This document shows, in pieces, positions 17,006 to 26,271 of a stretch of 64,000 nt of DNA. Each line of letters begins with the position of its first letter. Position 1 is the stretch's first letter. The translations under genes were made by a program, and so were the position numbers. This DNA is from JABDJZ01 sp047619685 (GTDB taxonomy: Bacteria > Bacteroidota > Rhodothermia > Rhodothermales > UBA10348): the NCBI GenBank assembly GCA_047619685.1, contig JBLHLC010000016.1, forward strand, positions 28,841 to 92,840. Direction: 5' to 3'. A model generated the notes under the pieces. It searched no databases, had not been told where the DNA came from, and saw only the letters and a program-made list of their open reading frames with translations.

Positions 17006-18376
17006 TTACAATTTCAGGATGTCATTGAAGATGACAAACACCATGAACAGGAGCAGTACAACCATGCCGATCTGCTGCATGACCATACGGACCTTCAGGG
17101 AAGGCTCGCGACGCACAATGCCCTCGTAGATCAGGAAGACCAGGTGCCCTCCGTCGAGTGCGGGAATCGGCAGGATGTTGATGATGGCCAGTGTGATGGA
17201 CAACATGGCGACAATATTCCAGAAGAACGGCGCCCCCAGATCGGCCGCCTGCTTGGTCACCTTTGCGATCATGATGGGCCCTCCCACATTCTCGCGAAAG
17301 TTTTCCTGCCCGGTGAACACCCGCTTCAGGCTGTTCGCGATGACCCGGGTTTGGGTCCAGGTGTCGGAAAGGCCGGCCACGACGGCCTCGCCCAGGGCGT
17401 AATGACGCACGCGAACGAACTGGCTGATACCAACCATCAAACGTCCATCGACTTCCTCGGGCTCGGTAACGACCTCGTAAAGCGTCCCTCCGTGGACGGA
17501 CGCAAGACGCGAGGCCGACGCAGGCCGAGCTGCAATTGAGTCGGGTCGTATGAAGCGAAGGCTGACTGGCCCCGCCTCCAACGCACCCATCTGATCCAGA
17601 ATGTCGGTCCAGTAGACCACCGAGTCCGGACCGATTCCGACGATATGATCTCCCCTTCGGAGTCCAGCGGCCTCTGCCGGAGACTCAGGGCTGACCGCGC
17701 CGATGATGGCAGGATCGTACGAGAGCCCAAAACGGCCCTCCGCGCGATTGAGCCTGGTGATCATGTCGTCCGGGCCAGAAAGCGACACTTCCTGCGAGTC
17801 ACGCCGCACATAGACAACCAGCGGCGACTGGATCAGGGCGCCTTCGACTGCCTGAAGACCTGCCCGGTCAAGTACCTCGTCCCCGTTGATGCTGATAATT
17901 TCATCGCCAGAACGCAAACCCATCTCCCATGCGATGGAACTGTCGGCGACCACAACCGGGCCTACGCTGGGGATGTAACTGTCTCCGTACGCGGCCTTCA
18001 GCGTCACAAACACGGCCGCGGCCAGGATCATGTTGAAGACCACGCCGGCTACGATCACCACGATCCGCTGCCAAACCGGCTTGCTCCGGAATTCCCACGG
18101 CTGCGGCTCCTGGGTCAGCGTCTCGGCGTCCATGCTCTCGTCCACCATGCCGACAATCTTGACGTACCCGCCCAGCGGGGTCAGTCCGAGGACATACTCG
18201 GTCTCTCCAATTTTTTTGCCAATCACTTTCGGGGGAAACCCCACCGAAAACTTCTCCACGCGCATCTTGAAGAGCTTGGCGAATAGAAAATGCCCGAGCT
18301 CGTGCACGAACACGAGAATCATGATGGCCAGGAGTACCCAGCCGACATACGAAAACATGTTCAGGATTCCAGCCAT
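17006..18376 (-). CDS. rseP: Site-2 zinc metalloprotease RseP
   Basis: A 456-residue membrane protease. HELGH (His25, Glu26, His29) lies in the first membrane helix and the second active-site motif LDGG is near residue 408. Two PDZ domains sit between them (about 135-220 and 225-300), in the periplasm, and GGYVKIVGM follows the first helix. It cleaves transmembrane substrates such as anti-sigma factors in envelope stress. No sigma/anti-sigma gene is nearby. It lies 45 bases after dxr. Confidence 0.95.
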   Translation of the reverse strand: MAGILNMFSYVGWVLLAIMILVFVHELGHFLFAKLFKMRVEKFSVGFPPKVIGKKIGETEYVLGLTPLGGYVKIVGMVDESMDAETLTQEPQPWEFRSKPVWQRIVVIVAGVVFNMILAAAVFVTLKAAYGDSYIPSVGPVVVADSSIAWEMGLRSGDEIISINGDEVLDRAGLQAVEGALIQSPLVVYVRRDSQEVSLSGPDDMITRLNRAEGRFGLSYDPAIIGAVSPESPAEAAGLRRGDHIVGIGPDSVVYWTDILDQMGALEAGPVSLRFIRPDSIAARPASASRLASVHGGTLYEVVTEPEEVDGRLMVGISQFVRVRHYALGEAVVAGLSDTWTQTRVIANSLKRVFTGQENFRENVGGPIMIAKVTKQAADLGAPFFWNIVAMLSITLAIINILPIPALDGGHLVFLIYEGIVRREPSLKVRMVMQQIGMVVLLLFMVFVIFNDILKL

Positions 18377-18421
18377 GCGGGATGCGCCGCCCTCTTAGGG
18401 ACGCCGCGACAAGTTGCGATG

Positions 18422-19621
18422 CTAGTGAATAAGTACCCGGACGTGCTCTTGCACAAACCTGCGGGCATCTGTATCGGCGGCACGCAACGCCTCTAGCGTA
18501 TCTCCGGGTCCCGACAGTCTGTCCATTGCGCCTACAATTACGTCGGGGATGTCCATAAAACCGATTTCTTCTGCCAGAAATCGTGCGACGGCCACTTCGT
18601 TTGCCGCATTCAGGATGGCCGGAGCCGTGCCGCCCAGTTCCAGAGCCCGAAACGCCAAGCCCAAACAGGGGAAACGCTCTGCGTCTGGTTCCTCAAAATG
18701 AAGCTCGGACAGGGAGGACCAATCAATCCGCGGATGCGGCGCCTTCCAGCGCGCGGGATAACTCAGCGCGTACTGAATCGGGACCTTCATGTCCGGGACT
18801 CCCAGTTGGGCCTTTGTGGACCCATCCGAGAACAGAACCATCGAATGGATGATGGATTGAGGGTGCACTACCACACGGATCTGCTCCTGGGGCAAATCAA
18901 ACATCCACCGCGCCTCGATCACTTCAAGGCCCTTGTTCATCATGGTGGCGGAATCAATCGTGATTTTGGCCCCCATGTCCCAGTTCGGATGACGCAGCGC
19001 CCTGGCTGGCGTGATGGAGTGAAACTGATCCAGGGGCAGCGTCCGGAACGGACCACCCGATGCCGTCAGGAGCAACTCCTCCACCGAACCCTGGGGCTCG
19101 CCGACCAGGCATTGAAAAATAGCTGAATGCTCTGAATCCACGGGTATTACCTCTGCCCCGGACTCGCGAACCTTCTGGCCGATCAGTTTCCCTGCCACAA
19201 CCAGTGTTTCCTTGTTGGCCAGCGCGATTCTTCGGCCCCTCTGGATGGCAGCCAGCGTTGGCGCGAGGCCTGCGTAGCCAACAACCGCGGTCACAACTAT
19301 GTCCACGCCATCCATGCCGGCCGCCTCGACAAGAGCCTCGGCGCCACCGAGCACCCGGCAGTCCTGGCCTGAAAGCGCCTGACGGAGCTCCGGCAGGCGC
19401 GACTCGTCCGCGACCACAACTAACTCAGGCTTGAATTCCGCCGCCTGGGCAGCGAGGACGGCAACATTTTGACCCGCTGTCAGTGCGCGTACGCGCAGAC
19501 GTTCTGGATGCAGCCTCACAATGTCGAGGGTCTGCGTGCCGATGGATCCGGTGGACCCAAGTATCACCAAACTCCTGACGCTCCCGGAATCACCATGAGG
19601 TATAAGCACATTCGGAAGCAT
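18422..19621 (-). CDS. dxr: 1-deoxy-D-xylulose 5-phosphate reductoisomerase
   Basis: A 399-residue NADPH enzyme catalysing the second step of the MEP isoprenoid pathway. GSTGSIGTQTLDIVR (residues 22 on) binds NADPH; ALANKETLVVAG, IPVDSEHSAIFQCL with the metal-binding residues, and the flexible-loop region ASGGPFRTLP are all present, as is MGAKITIDSATMMNKGLEVIEA. A 15-residue extension precedes the first strand. It is the first gene of the minus-strand envelope operon and divergent from the TPR gene at 19692, so both promoters probably lie in the 70-bp gap. Confidence 0.96.
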   Translation of the reverse strand: MLPNVLIPHGDSGSVRSLVILGSTGSIGTQTLDIVRLHPERLRVRALTAGQNVAVLAAQAAEFKPELVVVADESRLPELRQALSGQDCRVLGGAEALVEAAGMDGVDIVVTAVVGYAGLAPTLAAIQRGRRIALANKETLVVAGKLIGQKVRESGAEVIPVDSEHSAIFQCLVGEPQGSVEELLLTASGGPFRTLPLDQFHSITPARALRHPNWDMGAKITIDSATMMNKGLEVIEARWMFDLPQEQIRVVVHPQSIIHSMVLFSDGSTKAQLGVPDMKVPIQYALSYPARWKAPHPRIDWSSLSELHFEEPDAERFPCLGLAFRALELGGTAPAILNAANEVAVARFLAEEIGFMDIPDVIVGAMDRLSGPGDTLEALRAADTDARRFVQEHVRVLIH

Positions 19622-19691
19622 TCAATAACAAGCGTTTAACGTCGGGCGCCGCGGCCGAACCTCCGCAGTCAAAAGACTGAAACTTACGAGG

Positions 19692-21596
19692 ATGGCCCTC
19701 CATATTAAAACCATGCCTTCGATTCCCCCTTCCCACCAACCGTGCACCTCCCTCCGACACGTGGCGCGCGCGCTGGTGTTTGCGGTCTTAATGGGGGCAG
19801 CAGTACTCCCCGCTTCAGCCCAGGGAATCGACTCGACGCTGGTCACCCGGTATCAACTGGCGGAAGCCTATCTGCGGGCCGCCCAGTTTGACCGCGCAAT
19901 CGCACTACTCGAAGTTCTGGTGGAGCGGAGTCCTGAGACATACGTCTTCTTTGACAAGCTCCGGGAGGCGTATTCCTCAGTAAAGCGCTACGATGATGCG
20001 ATCGTTCTGGTCGAGGCCCGGATTGCCCCCGGAGAAGCGGGCACGCCGCTGAGGGCCGAGAAAGCCCGGCTCCAGTACCTGAACGGGCAGGAAGATCTCG
20101 CCCTGGGAACCTGGGACGAAGCCATCAAGAGCGCTTCGGACCGCCCGGGCACCTACCTGGTGGTCTACCGCTCGCTAATGCAGATGCGATTGTTCGAGAA
20201 GGCCAGTGAGGTCCTCGAACACGGCCGTCTGCAACTTGGCGATAACGATCTCTTCCAGACTGACCTGGCCTACCTATACAGCCTTACCGGCAGGCACACA
20301 GACGCCGCCCGGGAATATCTGAAAATACTCGAGGGCAACGAACGACAGATTACCTTCGTGCGCGGCCGCCTGAGCCAGCAGATTGATCAGGAGGAGGTTC
20401 TTGCGGCCAGCATTGAAGCGGCCGAGGCTGCAGTTGTTCGGGATCCGCTCAACCGCGCGTTCCGGGAATTGGTTGGCTGGCTTTATCTGGAGGGCGGGCG
20501 ATACCAGGAAGCCCTGGACGCACATCGTGCCATTGACCGGCTGGAAGACGAGCAGGGCCAGGTCCTTTTTGGCTTCGCCCAACAGGCCAGTGACGCCGGA
20601 GCCTACGGCGCAGCCCTTGCGGCCTACGAAGAAATCCTGACACGGTATCCAAACGCCCCCTCCGCACCTGACGCTCGCCGGGCGACGGGTGCGCTTTACG
20701 AGCGCTGGGCGGACCGAAGCGCGGAGACGGCCGACCCGGCAGCAGATTCGCTTTACGACGAGGCCCTGACCGCCTACGGGCGGTTCATTGGGGCCCACCC
20801 GGGTCACGATTTGCTTCCGGAAGTCCATTTCCGGTTGGGCCGTATCCAGCGGGAAATCAAAATGGACCTGGACGCAGCCGAAAGCTCTCTAAACCTGATT
20901 TTGGAGCGCTGGGCCAACAGTGATACGGCGGAACGCGCCGAATTCGAACTCGCCAAACTCGCCGTACTGCGAGGTCGGATGGGCGAAGCGCAGACGCTCT
21001 TTTCGCGGCTGGCCGAGCGGCTGCGCACGGGGGAACTGGCGGAGGCTTCGAGGTTTGAGCTGGCCCTCATCCACTTCTATCGTGGGGAGTTCGATGCCGC
21101 CCTCTCCCTCACCGAATCCATGAAGGAAAACACGTCGGCAGACGTGTCCAATGACGCCATCGCACTGAAGGTGATGCTGGTCGAGAGTCGCGGGCCGGAC
21201 TCAACGGACGCACCCCTGCGCGGCCTGGCTAGGGCAAGGCTGGCGGTAAGGCAACACAACTATGAAGCGGCGCTCCAAGAGGCGGATGGCATACTGAACA
21301 CCGTCGGTAACCATGCCATTCTGGATGATCTGATGTTCGAACGCGCCGCGATCCTCTTCCTTCTTGGCGACGATGTGGAGGCCGTTTCCTCGTACCTCGA
21401 GTTTCCGCTCATCCATCCCGAGAGCCACCTTGCGGACCGTAGCTTGTTCGAGGCGGCCAGAATTCAGGCCGAAATTCTCGGGGATGACGCGGCGGCCACG
21501 GAAACGCTGACCCGCCTCCTAACCACCTATCCAGGCTCTCTCCTGGCCTCGGAAGCACGTACTAGAATTCGCACCCTTCGCGGGGAAGGCACATGA
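19692..21596 (+). CDS. Secreted tetratricopeptide-repeat protein
   Basis: A 634-residue protein with a signal peptide (hydrophobic ALVFAVLMGAAVLPASAQ around residues 26-44) and then TPR-like helical pairs throughout. Examples are YQLAEAYLRAAQFDRAIALLE, AALAAYEEILTRYPNAPSAPDARRA and the C-terminal AATETLTRLLTTYPGSLLASEA. The middle and end resemble the YbgF/BamD type of repeat. It is probably a periplasmic or outer-membrane scaffold; no catalytic domain is visible. The next gene starts in its stop (ATGA). ATG 19692 or 19713 could be the start. Confidence 0.8.
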   Translation: MALHIKTMPSIPPSHQPCTSLRHVARALVFAVLMGAAVLPASAQGIDSTLVTRYQLAEAYLRAAQFDRAIALLEVLVERSPETYVFFDKLREAYSSVKRYDDAIVLVEARIAPGEAGTPLRAEKARLQYLNGQEDLALGTWDEAIKSASDRPGTYLVVYRSLMQMRLFEKASEVLEHGRLQLGDNDLFQTDLAYLYSLTGRHTDAAREYLKILEGNERQITFVRGRLSQQIDQEEVLAASIEAAEAAVVRDPLNRAFRELVGWLYLEGGRYQEALDAHRAIDRLEDEQGQVLFGFAQQASDAGAYGAALAAYEEILTRYPNAPSAPDARRATGALYERWADRSAETADPAADSLYDEALTAYGRFIGAHPGHDLLPEVHFRLGRIQREIKMDLDAAESSLNLILERWANSDTAERAEFELAKLAVLRGRMGEAQTLFSRLAERLRTGELAEASRFELALIHFYRGEFDAALSLTESMKENTSADVSNDAIALKVMLVESRGPDSTDAPLRGLARARLAVRQHNYEAALQEADGILNTVGNHAILDDLMFERAAILFLLGDDVEAVSSYLEFPLIHPESHLADRSLFEAARIQAEILGDDAAATETLTRLLTTYPGSLLASEARTRIRTLRGEGT

Positions 21597-22876
21597 CACG
21601 CCGGACACCCTTAGTCACCATTTTTGCGGTCCTGTTTCTGCTATCCGTAGGGATACCGGTCGCGTCGTTTGGGCAGGACATCCTGGTCCCGATGGATGAA
21701 ACGCAGTCCGATCATCTAAAAGCCTACGGCGTGGCCTTCTGGACGCTCCAGCGGGGCACGGAGGTCGACTGGCTCCTTAACTATCGGGGCGGCTCTTTTC
21801 TGATTGTGGCAGAACCCGATATCCTGAACGAACTGCGTATCCGGGGCGTGAGCTTCCAGACCCTCTCTGGCGCCCAGACCGCAACCATGCTGGCCGAGAT
21901 CGAGCGCGAGGACAGCAATACGAGTACCGTCCGTCTGCAAAAACCTCCGCGGATCGCCGTCTACGCCCCAGACCAAACCCTGCCCTGGGATGATGCCGTG
22001 CTCCTCGCCCTGACCTACGCGGAGGTCCCCTACGAGATGATCTACGACACGCAGGTGTTGGACGGGGAGTTGGCCAACTACGACTGGCTGCACCTGCATC
22101 ACGAGGACTTTACCGGCCAATACGGCAAGTTTTTCACCTACCGGACTACCTCCTGGTACATCGAGCAGCAACGACAAGCCGAGGCAACCGCCCGCGCCCG
22201 CGGATTCCGGAAAGTACCGGAGTTGAAGAGTGCCGTCGTTGAGGTCATTCGGGCTTACGTCGGGGAGGGTGGCTTTCTGTTCGCCATGTGCTCCGGTACT
22301 GACACGTTTGATATCGCCCAGGCGGCATTCGGTGTGGACATAGTCCCCAGCGAGTACGACGGGGATCCGATAGACCCTGATGCCATCTCCCGGCTCGATT
22401 ACGAAAGGACCTTCGCGTTTGAGGGCTTTCGTCCGTCTTTCAATGCCAGGGAGTATGAACACGCCGACATCGACGCGGGTGCCCCGCCTCCCCAGCTACG
22501 AAACCCCGCCGTGGATTACTTCACTCTGTTTGAGTTCAGCGCCAAATGGGATCCCATTCCGACCATGCTGACGCAAAGCCATGTGGCCACGGTCAAGGGT
22601 TTTATCGGGCAGACCACCAACTTCCGGAAGTCTCTTGTCAAGCCCGAAGCCATCATTCTGGCGGAGGCTCCGGGCAGAGATGAGATCAGGTACCTGCACG
22701 GCACCTTCGGCGAAGGGACGTTCACCTTCTATGGCGGCCATGATCCCGAAGACTATCAGCACTATGTCGGCGACCCGCCCACGGACCTCAGTCTCCACAA
22801 GCACTCGCCTGGCTATCGGCTGATACTCAACAACATCCTCTTTCCAGCCGCCCGAAAAAAGAAACAGAAAACTTGA
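21593..22876 (+). CDS. Secreted GATase1-like protein of unknown function
   Basis: A 427-residue protein with a signal peptide (FAVLFLLSVGIPVASFGQ). The opening says 'LKAYGVAFWTLQRGTEVDWLLNYRGGSFL', and a middle section RIAVYAPDQTLPWDDAVLLALTYAEVPYEMI is followed by a possible nucleophile elbow GGFLFAMCSGTDTFD. This looks like a class I glutamine-amidotransferase-like fold. Relatives in Bacteroidota are, as I recall, often labelled 'asparagine synthetase B', but no N-terminal nucleophile or ATP-pyrophosphatase domain is visible, so I reject that name. A late segment LAEAPGRDEIRYLHGTFGEGTFTFYGGHDPEDY is striking and may be part of a binding site. It is translationally coupled to the TPR gene before it (ATGA) and the thioesterase after it (TTGA). 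Confidence 0.6.
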   Translation: MTRRTPLVTIFAVLFLLSVGIPVASFGQDILVPMDETQSDHLKAYGVAFWTLQRGTEVDWLLNYRGGSFLIVAEPDILNELRIRGVSFQTLSGAQTATMLAEIEREDSNTSTVRLQKPPRIAVYAPDQTLPWDDAVLLALTYAEVPYEMIYDTQVLDGELANYDWLHLHHEDFTGQYGKFFTYRTTSWYIEQQRQAEATARARGFRKVPELKSAVVEVIRAYVGEGGFLFAMCSGTDTFDIAQAAFGVDIVPSEYDGDPIDPDAISRLDYERTFAFEGFRPSFNAREYEHADIDAGAPPPQLRNPAVDYFTLFEFSAKWDPIPTMLTQSHVATVKGFIGQTTNFRKSLVKPEAIILAEAPGRDEIRYLHGTFGEGTFTFYGGHDPEDYQHYVGDPPTDLSLHKHSPGYRLILNNILFPAARKKKQKT

Positions 22877-23412
22877 CAGAACTGGAGTCTAGACCCGTTT
22901 CGCGTTCGATCGCCATAATGAGCGAAATCGTACTGCCGAACGACACCAACAACCTGGGGAATCTTCGCGGCGGCAAAATCCTTCACTGGATGGATATCTG
23001 CGCGGCCATCTCTTCGCAGCGCCATTCGGGGCATGTGTGTGTGACGGCCAGCGTTGACAACGTGGTGTTCAAGTCTCCCATCCGCCAGGGAGAAGTCGTG
23101 ATAATCGAGAGCCATATCACGCGGGCCTTCCGAACTTCCATGGAGATTGAGGTCGATGTTTGGGCGGAAAACCCGGTCGCGGGGACCAAACGAAAATCAA
23201 ATAGCGCCTTCTACACATTCGTGGCAATTAACGCCGAAGGGGTTCCGCAGCCGGTCCCGGGAGTCAAGACAGAGTCCGCAGAAGAAGAAGAACGGTTCGT
23301 GGCCGCGTCTCGAAGGAGAGAATTCAGACTACTTCTCTCCGGAAGGCTTCCCGAAGCCGATACCGATCGACTCGCACAACTCATTCGTGATTATCCACGC
23401 GCTCCAGCGTAG
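22873..23412 (+). CDS. Acyl-CoA thioesterase, hotdog fold (YciA/ACOT7-type)
   Basis: A 179-residue cytosolic protein. The N-terminal strand-helix MSEIVLPNDTNNLGNLRGGKILHWMD is the classic hotdog-thioesterase entry, with the catalytic Asn/Asp region in PNDTN and MD; VDNVVFKSPIRQGEVV and VDVWAENP follow. It hydrolyses acyl-CoA to free acid and CoA. The start is TTG 22873 within the previous stop (TTGA). The ATG at 22918 would cut the first strand, so the TTG is preferred. The C-terminal 40 residues (EEEERFVAASRRREF) are the usual extension. Confidence 0.88.
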   Translation: MTELESRPVSRSIAIMSEIVLPNDTNNLGNLRGGKILHWMDICAAISSQRHSGHVCVTASVDNVVFKSPIRQGEVVIIESHITRAFRTSMEIEVDVWAENPVAGTKRKSNSAFYTFVAINAEGVPQPVPGVKTESAEEEERFVAASRRREFRLLLSGRLPEADTDRLAQLIRDYPRAPA

Positions 23413-23896
23413 CTGCGTCCTTGCAGCCCTGGTCTTGCTGGCGTCTTCACCGGCGTCGGCGCAGTCCGACCCCGCGGAAAACCCCGCGGTGGTCGGCAGA
23501 CAGTTGCCTCCGACGCGGCTGGGCGTTGGCCTGCAGGCGGGCCCCTTCTCGGGCTTCAGCATAAAGGCCTACCCCAAATTTATTGAGCGACGTTTTGCGC
23601 CGTTCGAAGCAATCGTTTTGACCGGATCGGTGAACTTCAACGACCTCTCGGTTTTCCACGCCCTCATCCTGGATGAGACCGCTGTGCCAGGCTCTCCACT
23701 GGTACTGTACCTGGGTCCCGGGGTCGTTTTCGGGTCGGATGAAGGAAGCGTGTTCGTCGGGGTCGCGGCCGTAGCTGGCGTCAGATTCTTCAAGGGTCGG
23801 TATGAGATCTTCCTTGAATTGTCCCCCCGACTGGTCCTTCTCCCCGAACGCGATGCGCTTGACACGGCAGCGGTAGGCTTCCGGGTCTACTTTTGA
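23387..23896 (+). CDS. Small outer-membrane beta-barrel-like protein
   Basis: A 169-residue protein starting at GTG 23387, which gives a signal peptide ALQRSCVLAALVLLASSPASAQ; the frame is open further upstream but lies inside the thioesterase gene. The mature part alternates polar and hydrophobic residues (GVGLQAGPFSGFSIKAYPKF, LVLYLGPGVVFGSDEGSVFV) and ends GFRVYF with a C-terminal aromatic, typical of outer-membrane barrels. It overlaps the thioesterase by 26 bases. Function unknown. Confidence 0.6.
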   Translation: MIIHALQRSCVLAALVLLASSPASAQSDPAENPAVVGRQLPPTRLGVGLQAGPFSGFSIKAYPKFIERRFAPFEAIVLTGSVNFNDLSVFHALILDETAVPGSPLVLYLGPGVVFGSDEGSVFVGVAAVAGVRFFKGRYEIFLELSPRLVLLPERDALDTAAVGFRVYF

Positions 23897-23996
23897 GTTC
23901 AGCCGCCGGCCGAAACCGCAGCGCAGCAGAGCGGTTTGGTGGCGTCATCCCTGCCACCCAGAACGAAGTAATCCCATCCTGTTCAAGCGCATCATA

Positions 23997-24896
23997 GTGA
24001 CAGGGGCCAACGGGCTGTTGGGGCAATCCCTCATCGAGCGCCTCTCCCGGTTCCCCGAGTACGACATCCTGGCTACGGCAAGGCAGTCCGAGCCCGCCGC
24101 GCGCTCGGGCTCCGGCGGCTACCAGTCTCTTGATATCACACGGCCAACGGACGTCCGGAGGGTTTTTGAGGACTTCACGCCGGATGCTGTCATCAACTGC
24201 GCGGCTATGACCCAGGTCGATGCCTGCGAATCGGACAAGGACACCTGCTGGCAGGTAAATGTGGTTGGCGTCGAGAATCTGGCCCGAAATTGCCTCGCCC
24301 TCGGATCCCATCTCGTACAGGTCTCCACGGACTTCATTTTTGATGGAAAGGCCGGGCCCTACAAAGAGAACGCGCGGCCGAAACCGCTGAGTTTCTACGG
24401 AAAGTCCAAACTGGCGGGCGAAAACGCCGCGCGGGCGGCCGGGCTTGAGCAGTGGTCCATCGTCCGCACCGTGCTCGTGTACGGTGACGGCCACCCCGGG
24501 ACCAGATCAGACTTCGTCCGCTGGGTCATCGGGGAATTGTCGGCCGGAAGACGGATTCGGGTGGTCTCGGACCAGACGCGTACCCCCACTTTCGTCCCGG
24601 ACCTGGCCAACGGCATTGAGCGCCTGGTTCGATTCGGGAAGAGGGGGACCTACAATATTTCGGGACGGGAGCACATCAGCATCCTGGACTTCGCTCACCG
24701 AATTGCGACGGCCTTTGATCTCGATGAGTCCCTCATCGATCCCGTAACCACGGCAGACCTGAATTCTGCCGCTGACCGTCCGCTGAAATCCGGGTTTATC
24801 ATCCTCAAGGCCGAATCCGAGTTGGGTTATCACCCCACGCCGATCGACGAATCACTGGCCCGCCTTCGAGCCACGCTGGCCGCCCACACCGCATAA
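23997..24896 (+). CDS. RmlD-like NAD(P)-dependent sugar-nucleotide reductase
   Basis: A 299-residue short-chain (extended SDR) reductase: TGANGLLGQ for the cofactor, NCAAMTQVDACESD, VSTDFIFDG, and the catalytic FYGKSKLAGE (Tyr-x-x-x-Lys). This is the dTDP-4-dehydrorhamnose reductase/RmlD-like family, though no rmlABC genes are nearby. The first start codon by rule is GTG 23997, but the bases before it read FKRIIV in frame, which is the missing first beta strand of the Rossmann fold. The real start is therefore probably the in-frame CTG at 23979. No promoter is obvious in the 100-bp gap upstream. Confidence 0.85.
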   Translation: MTGANGLLGQSLIERLSRFPEYDILATARQSEPAARSGSGGYQSLDITRPTDVRRVFEDFTPDAVINCAAMTQVDACESDKDTCWQVNVVGVENLARNCLALGSHLVQVSTDFIFDGKAGPYKENARPKPLSFYGKSKLAGENAARAAGLEQWSIVRTVLVYGDGHPGTRSDFVRWVIGELSAGRRIRVVSDQTRTPTFVPDLANGIERLVRFGKRGTYNISGREHISILDFAHRIATAFDLDESLIDPVTTADLNSAADRPLKSGFIILKAESELGYHPTPIDESLARLRATLAAHTA

Positions 24897-24912
24897 GACT
24901 CTCTTTCGATTC

Positions 24913-26190
24913 ATGGTTGACATTGCCATCGTTCGCGATAATCCCGAACTCCTTCGTGCGGGCATGCGCTCAAAGCGGAATGGAGACCCGGCCGTAGTTG
25001 ACCAGCTCATCACCGTGGACGAGCGACGCCGGGAGTCCGTTACCCGGGAGCAGCAACTTCAGGCAGACGCCAACGTGGCCGCAAAGGCCATCGGCGAACT
25101 CATGAAGTCCGGGCGGCGCGATGATGCGCAGGCCCAAATAAAGGCGTCCGCCGGACTCAAGGAAGACCTGAAGATCCAGGGAGAGGAGACGGCCCGCCTG
25201 GACGCAGAGCTTCGGCGTCTCATGCTGGAGATCCCGAATCCGCCTCATTCCAGCGTGCCCGAGGGCGCCGGCCCGGATGACAACGGAGTCCCCTTCGAAA
25301 CGGCGACCCTGCCGACGTTCGACTTTGAGCCGCGTCCTCACTGGGAGCTGGTCGAGACCCTTGGTTTGGTGGATTTTGACCGCGGGGCCAAGGTCACAGG
25401 CGCTGGCTTCCCGTTTTACCTGGGCAAAGGCGCCCGCCTCCAACGCGCGCTGATCCAGTTTTTCCTTGATTCAGCGGATCTGGCTGGCTACACCGAAGTG
25501 CAGCCTCCGATCATGGTAAACACCGCCAGTGCGACCGGAACGGGACAGCTTCCCGACAAGGAGGCCCAGATGTACGAGGCACCGCGGGACGAACTCTACA
25601 TGGTCCCCACCGCCGAAGTCCCGCTCACAAACTATCGTCGCGAGGAAATCCTGGCGGAGTCAGACCTGCCCGTTCGATACGCAGGCTACACCCCCTGCTT
25701 CCGGCGAGAAGCGGGTTCCTACGGAAAGGACGTGCGCGGCCTCAACCGGCTGCACCAGTTTGACAAGGTCGAGATCGTTCAGTTGGTCCGGCCGGAAACG
25801 AGTTATGAGACGCTGACCGCGATGTGCAACCACGCGGAGAGTCTGCTGAACGCCCTTGGCCTTCCCTATCGGCGCCTCCTTCTCTGCACCGGCGAGATGG
25901 GCTTCACGCAGACCAAGACGTTTGATTTGGAGGTCTGGAGTGCTGGCCAGGCTCGTTGGCTGGAAGTCTCGTCCGTCTCCGCATTCGAGGCCTTTCAGGC
26001 TCGGCGAATGAACATCCGCTACCGGCCTGCAGACGGCGGGAAACCCCGGTTTGTGCACACCCTGAATGGCAGCGCGCTGGCCCTCCCCCGCATGATGGCG
26101 TCCTTGATCGAGCTCTATCAGCAGGCGGACGGCTCGATTGCGGTCCCTGAGGTGCTCCAGAAGTACACCGGGTTCGACCGAATCGGTTAG
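24913..26190 (+). CDS. serS: Seryl-tRNA synthetase
   Basis: A 425-residue class II synthetase. Residues 1-110 form the tRNA-binding coiled-coil arm (RRESVTREQQLQADANVAAKAIGELMKS). The catalytic domain shows the serine-binding MVPTAEVPLTNYRREEI, motif 2 CFRREAGSYGKDVRGLNRLHQFDKVEI, and motif 3 in FVHTLNGSALALPRMMASLIE. It charges tRNA-Ser with serine in the cytosol. ATG 24913 follows the reductase by 16 bases. Length and motifs are normal. Confidence 0.98.
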   Translation: MVDIAIVRDNPELLRAGMRSKRNGDPAVVDQLITVDERRRESVTREQQLQADANVAAKAIGELMKSGRRDDAQAQIKASAGLKEDLKIQGEETARLDAELRRLMLEIPNPPHSSVPEGAGPDDNGVPFETATLPTFDFEPRPHWELVETLGLVDFDRGAKVTGAGFPFYLGKGARLQRALIQFFLDSADLAGYTEVQPPIMVNTASATGTGQLPDKEAQMYEAPRDELYMVPTAEVPLTNYRREEILAESDLPVRYAGYTPCFRREAGSYGKDVRGLNRLHQFDKVEIVQLVRPETSYETLTAMCNHAESLLNALGLPYRRLLLCTGEMGFTQTKTFDLEVWSAGQARWLEVSSVSAFEAFQARRMNIRYRPADGGKPRFVHTLNGSALALPRMMASLIELYQQADGSIAVPEVLQKYTGFDRIG

Positions 26191-26271
26191 CGCCAGTCCG
26201 GGGACCCGGAGGGGCGCTTGGGGGTATCGCGGGGCCATTAGTGTACGTTGTGTGAACGGGAGAAAAAAACG

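Noticed and set aside
21593..22876. Annotating this as asparagine synthetase B
   Set aside because: No N-terminal nucleophile Cys and no ATP-pyrophosphatase domain are visible; the protein is secreted.
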